A DNA stretch of 64,000 bases from positions 648,837 to 712,836 of the forward strand of contig CAJNDS010002065.1 of assembly GCA_905221605.1 (NCBI GenBank), in the 5' to 3' direction. Shown piece after piece: positions 61,035 through 64,000 of this stretch. Below the pieces are notes generated by a model, which worked only from the letters and a program-made list of their open reading frames with translations, searched no databases and had not been told where the DNA came from. The first letter of the stretch is position 1. The number at the start of each line of letters is the position of its first letter. Position numbers and translations under genes: made by a program. The DNA is from Symbiodinium natans. Its lineage: Eukaryota; Sar; Dinophyceae; Suessiales; Symbiodiniaceae.

Positions 61035-61621
61035 TTGATGTACTCGGATCCTCCGGTATGTCATCCCCTGGAATCCATGGTATTCCTGAAATCTGGTTGT
61101 GGCTCAGCACTTTGCGTTCTCAGTTTTGATTCCTCTTTTCCCTATGGATGCAACAGATGATACGATGGAGTACGTCATTATATCCACCGATGCTATTTTC
61201 TCTTTTCGGCCACTGCATAGCAGCAGCGGGGCAATGTGCCAATGCGCCCGCTGGAGGGAAATGTGCGATTCTTCGCAGCTCGTGTGGTAGCCAAGTGGGT
61301 ATGGGTTATGCTCTGCTAACTTGGCCGATGCTACTGCTTTTTCAGTCATGCATTATGGAGACGCAATGTGATGGATCAGCAATTTGCTGACATGTTTTCA
61401 GGGCCTTTCGCGCCCATGATTCCGCAACCGTGAGCAGCAAGTCTTTGTACAGACAAAGGATGGGATTGAACGCTTCAGTAGCTGAGAGTCTGTCTCACAT
61501 CTATCAATTCGGGCAAAAAGAGCAAAACAGTGGAGAACGGCCAGACTTTAAGTCGCTTTTAACTGGGACCATTGTATGTTCGTGACGCAAGTTCGTCTAG
61601 CATTTTTGCAAATCCCAGCCG
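61035..61621 (+). other. 3' non-coding region of the Copia element
   Basis: 587 bp with no credible gene. One hairpin motif (CTCGGATCCTCCGG) lies just past the stop, at 61043-61056. The bases preceding the 3' LTR (AATCCCAGCCG) are not purine-rich, so the plus-strand primer site is not evident. Confidence 0.6.
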
Positions 61622-61911
61622 TGGGAATGATCTCCGAACCACAGCACGTTATGGGAACCCCTTTGTGTCGGCTCCGCCGCACATCGGGGAAACCACTTTA
61701 GAACGCCGTGGCCTGTTCACCACATTGGCTCAAGTTACCCCTAGAGTGTAAGTCACCCATAGGTTGGAAGTAAGCGCAATAGCGTAACTGGAAACCGCCC
61801 GGGTGCACGAGACGGAGACTGAAGGCGAACATCAGTGCAGAAAACAAGTGCGAGACCATTTGGCTGGTGAGGAGCCAAAGCGTAGTGCAAGCAACTACCC
61901 GACCTCACGCA
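61622..61911 (+). repeat. 3' LTR
   Basis: 290 bp, TGGGAATG...CTCACGCA. Differences from the 5' LTR: T to G at position 3, T to C in GGGAAYCCC, G to C in GAACGSCGT, and one extra A in GAGCCAAAG. It carries the same hairpin motif and spliced-leader-like CCACATTGGCTCAAG (61720-61734). Confidence 0.93.
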
Positions 61912-61916
61912 TCCTC
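61912..61916. repeat. 3' target-site duplication TCCTC
   Basis: A direct repeat of 41921-41925, confirming the outer boundary of the integrated element. Confidence 0.85.
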
Positions 61917-62963
61917 GGGTTTATTGGAGATACATGGTCTTCACGCGTTTTGTAGGGGGCAGATAGGGTTTAAGGTTTTATATGGTGAATGGTTTTCAGG
62001 GTAGCGTGTATGGGGTTTGGAGGTTTGAGGGATATTGTAGGGTTTGCATGGCTGTTCGCCTGAAGTATAGGGTCTTAGGTTGATAGGGTTTACCATCGGG
62101 CTTATCAGGCTTATCAGGCTTTACAGGGTTTATCGGGTGCACAGGGCTTGTAAGGTTTTATGGGGGTGTATGGGGTTTGTTGGGCTTGTAGTGTTTACAG
62201 GGCTTGCAATGGGGTCCATGGGGCTTCTAGGGTTTTTAGGGTGCTTTACATGGGGTTTTCAGGGGGCTTTCATTGCGGTCTTTTGGGGGCTTGTAGGGTT
62301 TCTAGGCTGGGTTTACTGTTTTGAGCTCCCACTGCGCTCCGATTTGAGGAGTTCCCCCTTTATTCCTAGTAACCCTAAACCCTAAACCCTAAATTCTGAG
62401 GGCTTCGGGATCGCAGATAGGGTGTTGAGTACACGGGTGTATGGGGTTAGGGTTTAGGGTTTAGGGTTTAGGGTTTAGGGTTTTGAGTTCAGGGGTGTAT
62501 GGGGTTTGGGTTCTAGAGTCCGTCGGGTTCATAGTTTTTCGCAGGGTTTACATCGTGTTGTTTATGGGGCAGGGCTTGCCTGGGCATAATGAGATGTTTT
62601 CTCACATTTTCCATGTAATTGCTGGGTTTGAGAGGATCATTTTTGGTATATCTTTTTCAGAGGGTTCCCAAAAACCATAAACCCTAATCCCTAAACCGTA
62701 AAACCTTAACCCAAGTCCATGCTAGTTGCAGGGCGTGTAGGATGTTCCAACTCAGGCTTGAGGGTTCAGGCCCAACCTTAGATTATGGGTTTAGGGTTTA
62801 GGGTTTAGGGTTTAGGGTGGAGTTGAGGGCTTTAGATAGGGTTGAGGGTTTAGGGTGTAGGATTTTGGGTTTAGGGTTTTTGGGGTTAGGGTGAAGGGTT
62901 TTTAGTGGGTTTAAAGGTTTAAGTGTTTTAAAGTTTAAGTTTTTTTTGTTTTTGGTGGGCGGG

Positions 62964-63003
<40 letters not shown>

Positions 63004-64000
63004 GGGGGGGGGCGGGTGCACTTACTATTTGAGGTTGTGCCCAACCGTTGCCCTAAACCCTAAACCCTAAACCCTAAACCCTAAACCCTAAACCCTAAAC
63101 CCTAAACCCTAAACCCTAAACCCTAAACCCTACTATTTTGCCGGGCTTGGGAGTCATCCGTAGGGCTTTGGCGACTAGAACTTTAGGGGTTGAGAGCCTA
63201 GCATTTGCTGCTACAGGGACTACAGGCTCCAGGTAGAGAATTGAGGCACATGGACCTCAACCTTACAAGCTTAACAAACTGAATATCCTAAACCCTAAAC
63301 CCTAAACCCTAAACCACCGACCCTGAACCCTAAACCCTAAACCCCAAACCCTAAACCCTAAACCCTAAACCCTAAACTTTACCAGTGTATTGGTTCACTG
63401 GGGCCCCCGATCCTCCAGAGGTCCGGCAATGCAGAGAGTCCACGGGCCAAGGATCCATTTGCGATCCCCGATCCCCGACCCCCCTGGAGGGTACCAGTTG
63501 GGGGTTTGCCAGGGGGTCTGGGATTTTGGCTTCATGAAGGCTTCCGGGTTCAGGGTTTGAGGGTTCAGGGTTTCAGGGGTTTTAGAGTTCAAGGGTTTAG
63601 GGTTTAGGGGTTTTGGGCTCGGGGTTTTAGGCGTTTGTTGGGGCCTTGTGGCGGTTTCCGGGTTTTTGAGCAATTACTTTGATTGAACTCCCGAACCGTG
63701 AACCTCAAGCCCAGGATGTTTAAAGCAGCGCCCTAAGCCCTAAGCCCCAAGCCCCAGACCCTAAACCCTAAACCCTAAACCCTTAACCCTTAACCCTAAA
63801 CCCTAAACCCTAAACCCTATATAAACCCTAGCCCTAAACCCTAAAGCTAGGCTGGACGACCCGTCTCACCCCTGCAACCCTGGCACCCTGTCAGCCCCTG
63901 CCAAGCCCGCAACCCCTACGAAGATCATCTCTCTAAAAGCCCCTGCGCCTGGGACTTGGACCTACAAGTTCAACAGAGATGTTGCAACTTTGAAGATATT
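61917..64000. repeat. Telomere-like repeats with G-tract and exon-like scraps
   Basis: From 61.92 to 62.35 kb the sequence is a decayed TAGGGTTTNCAGGG-like text. True heptamer arrays lie at 62440-62483, 62788-62816, 63052-63130, 63290-63377 and 63760-63840. A G-homopolymer-rich tract spans about 62965-63010. Two exon-like pieces are noted. One is on the minus strand at about 63400-63520, reading NWYPPGGSGIGDRKWILGPW and continuing to a stop. The other is at the right edge on the plus strand (about 63935-64000), reading APAPGTWTYKFNRDVATLKI and cut by the window end. Confidence 0.7.

Larger units (their letters stand above)
41926..61911 (+). mobile_element. Complete Copia-type LTR retrotransposon, 20 kb
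   Basis: The element is bounded by LTRs that begin TG and end CA and by TCCTC duplications. Protease, integrase, reverse transcriptase and RNase H occur in Copia order, followed by two more long ORFs. At 19,986 bp it is several times longer than a typical 5-6 kb Copia element. The extra length lies in an enlarged Gag and in about 9.6 kb of cargo. All three ORFs are open and the LTRs differ by three substitutions and one indel in about 290 bp, so insertion is recent. No clear polypurine tract precedes the 3' LTR. Confidence 0.95.

Overview
The window is nuclear DNA of a eukaryote, most likely a dinoflagellate of the Symbiodiniaceae type. Reasons: interstitial TTTAGGG/CCCTAAA heptamer arrays in both orientations, very short exons sitting between such arrays, GC and GA splice donors, very large Copia-type polyproteins, and a near-match to the dinoflagellate spliced leader in an LTR. 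No rRNA, tRNA or CRISPR feature was recognised. One 100-N assembly gap lies at 8312-8411.

Left part (1-17.6 kb): telomere-like arrays with small minus-strand exon islands. The best supported are four exons of the C-terminal half of an ABC-transporter ATPase (17555 down to 15809), with phases that join exactly. A second chain of four small exons encodes a coiled-coil protein (14698 down to 11905), and there are isolated exons near 9 kb. Foldback MITE-like elements of two or three families lie among them. A 6.4 kb block (1922-8311) is repeated almost identically at 17621-24000. It carries a ~0.5 kb pyrimidine-rich tandem repeat and a zinc-ribbon ORF, which is broken by 1 bp in the left copy.

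Middle (24-35 kb): satellite DNA. It holds more pyrimidine-rich repeat, a 55-bp satellite in one form (25.9-26.6 kb) and a related form in the other orientation (28.7-30.5 kb), a 31-bp GC-rich array, and a 4 kb array of alternating inverted 9-mers that forms nested palindromes.

Right part: a non-LTR retrotransposon (about 35.03-40.07 kb) with ORF1 and an endonuclease/reverse-transcriptase ORF2 in the same frame. They are separated by one stop codon in the leaky context UGA-CUAG. Then comes a complete, young 20 kb Copia-type LTR retrotransposon (41926-61911) with 289/290 bp LTRs and 5-bp target duplications. After a 3050-residue Gag-Pol it carries two long extra ORFs. The first has a DNMT-like methyltransferase region, a CCHC knuckle and a C-terminal Tpt1/KptA-like RNA 2'-phosphotransferase domain. 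The second is a 568-residue zinc-ribbon protein. A short hairpin-forming motif (TTCGG-N4/5-CCGG) is scattered through all the linkers and both LTRs. The window ends in more telomere-like repeats with exon-like scraps.

The strongest candidate for something new is the Copia element with its methyltransferase and 2'-phosphotransferase cargo. Next are the UGA-CUAG junction of the LINE and the telomere-repeat introns of the ABC gene.
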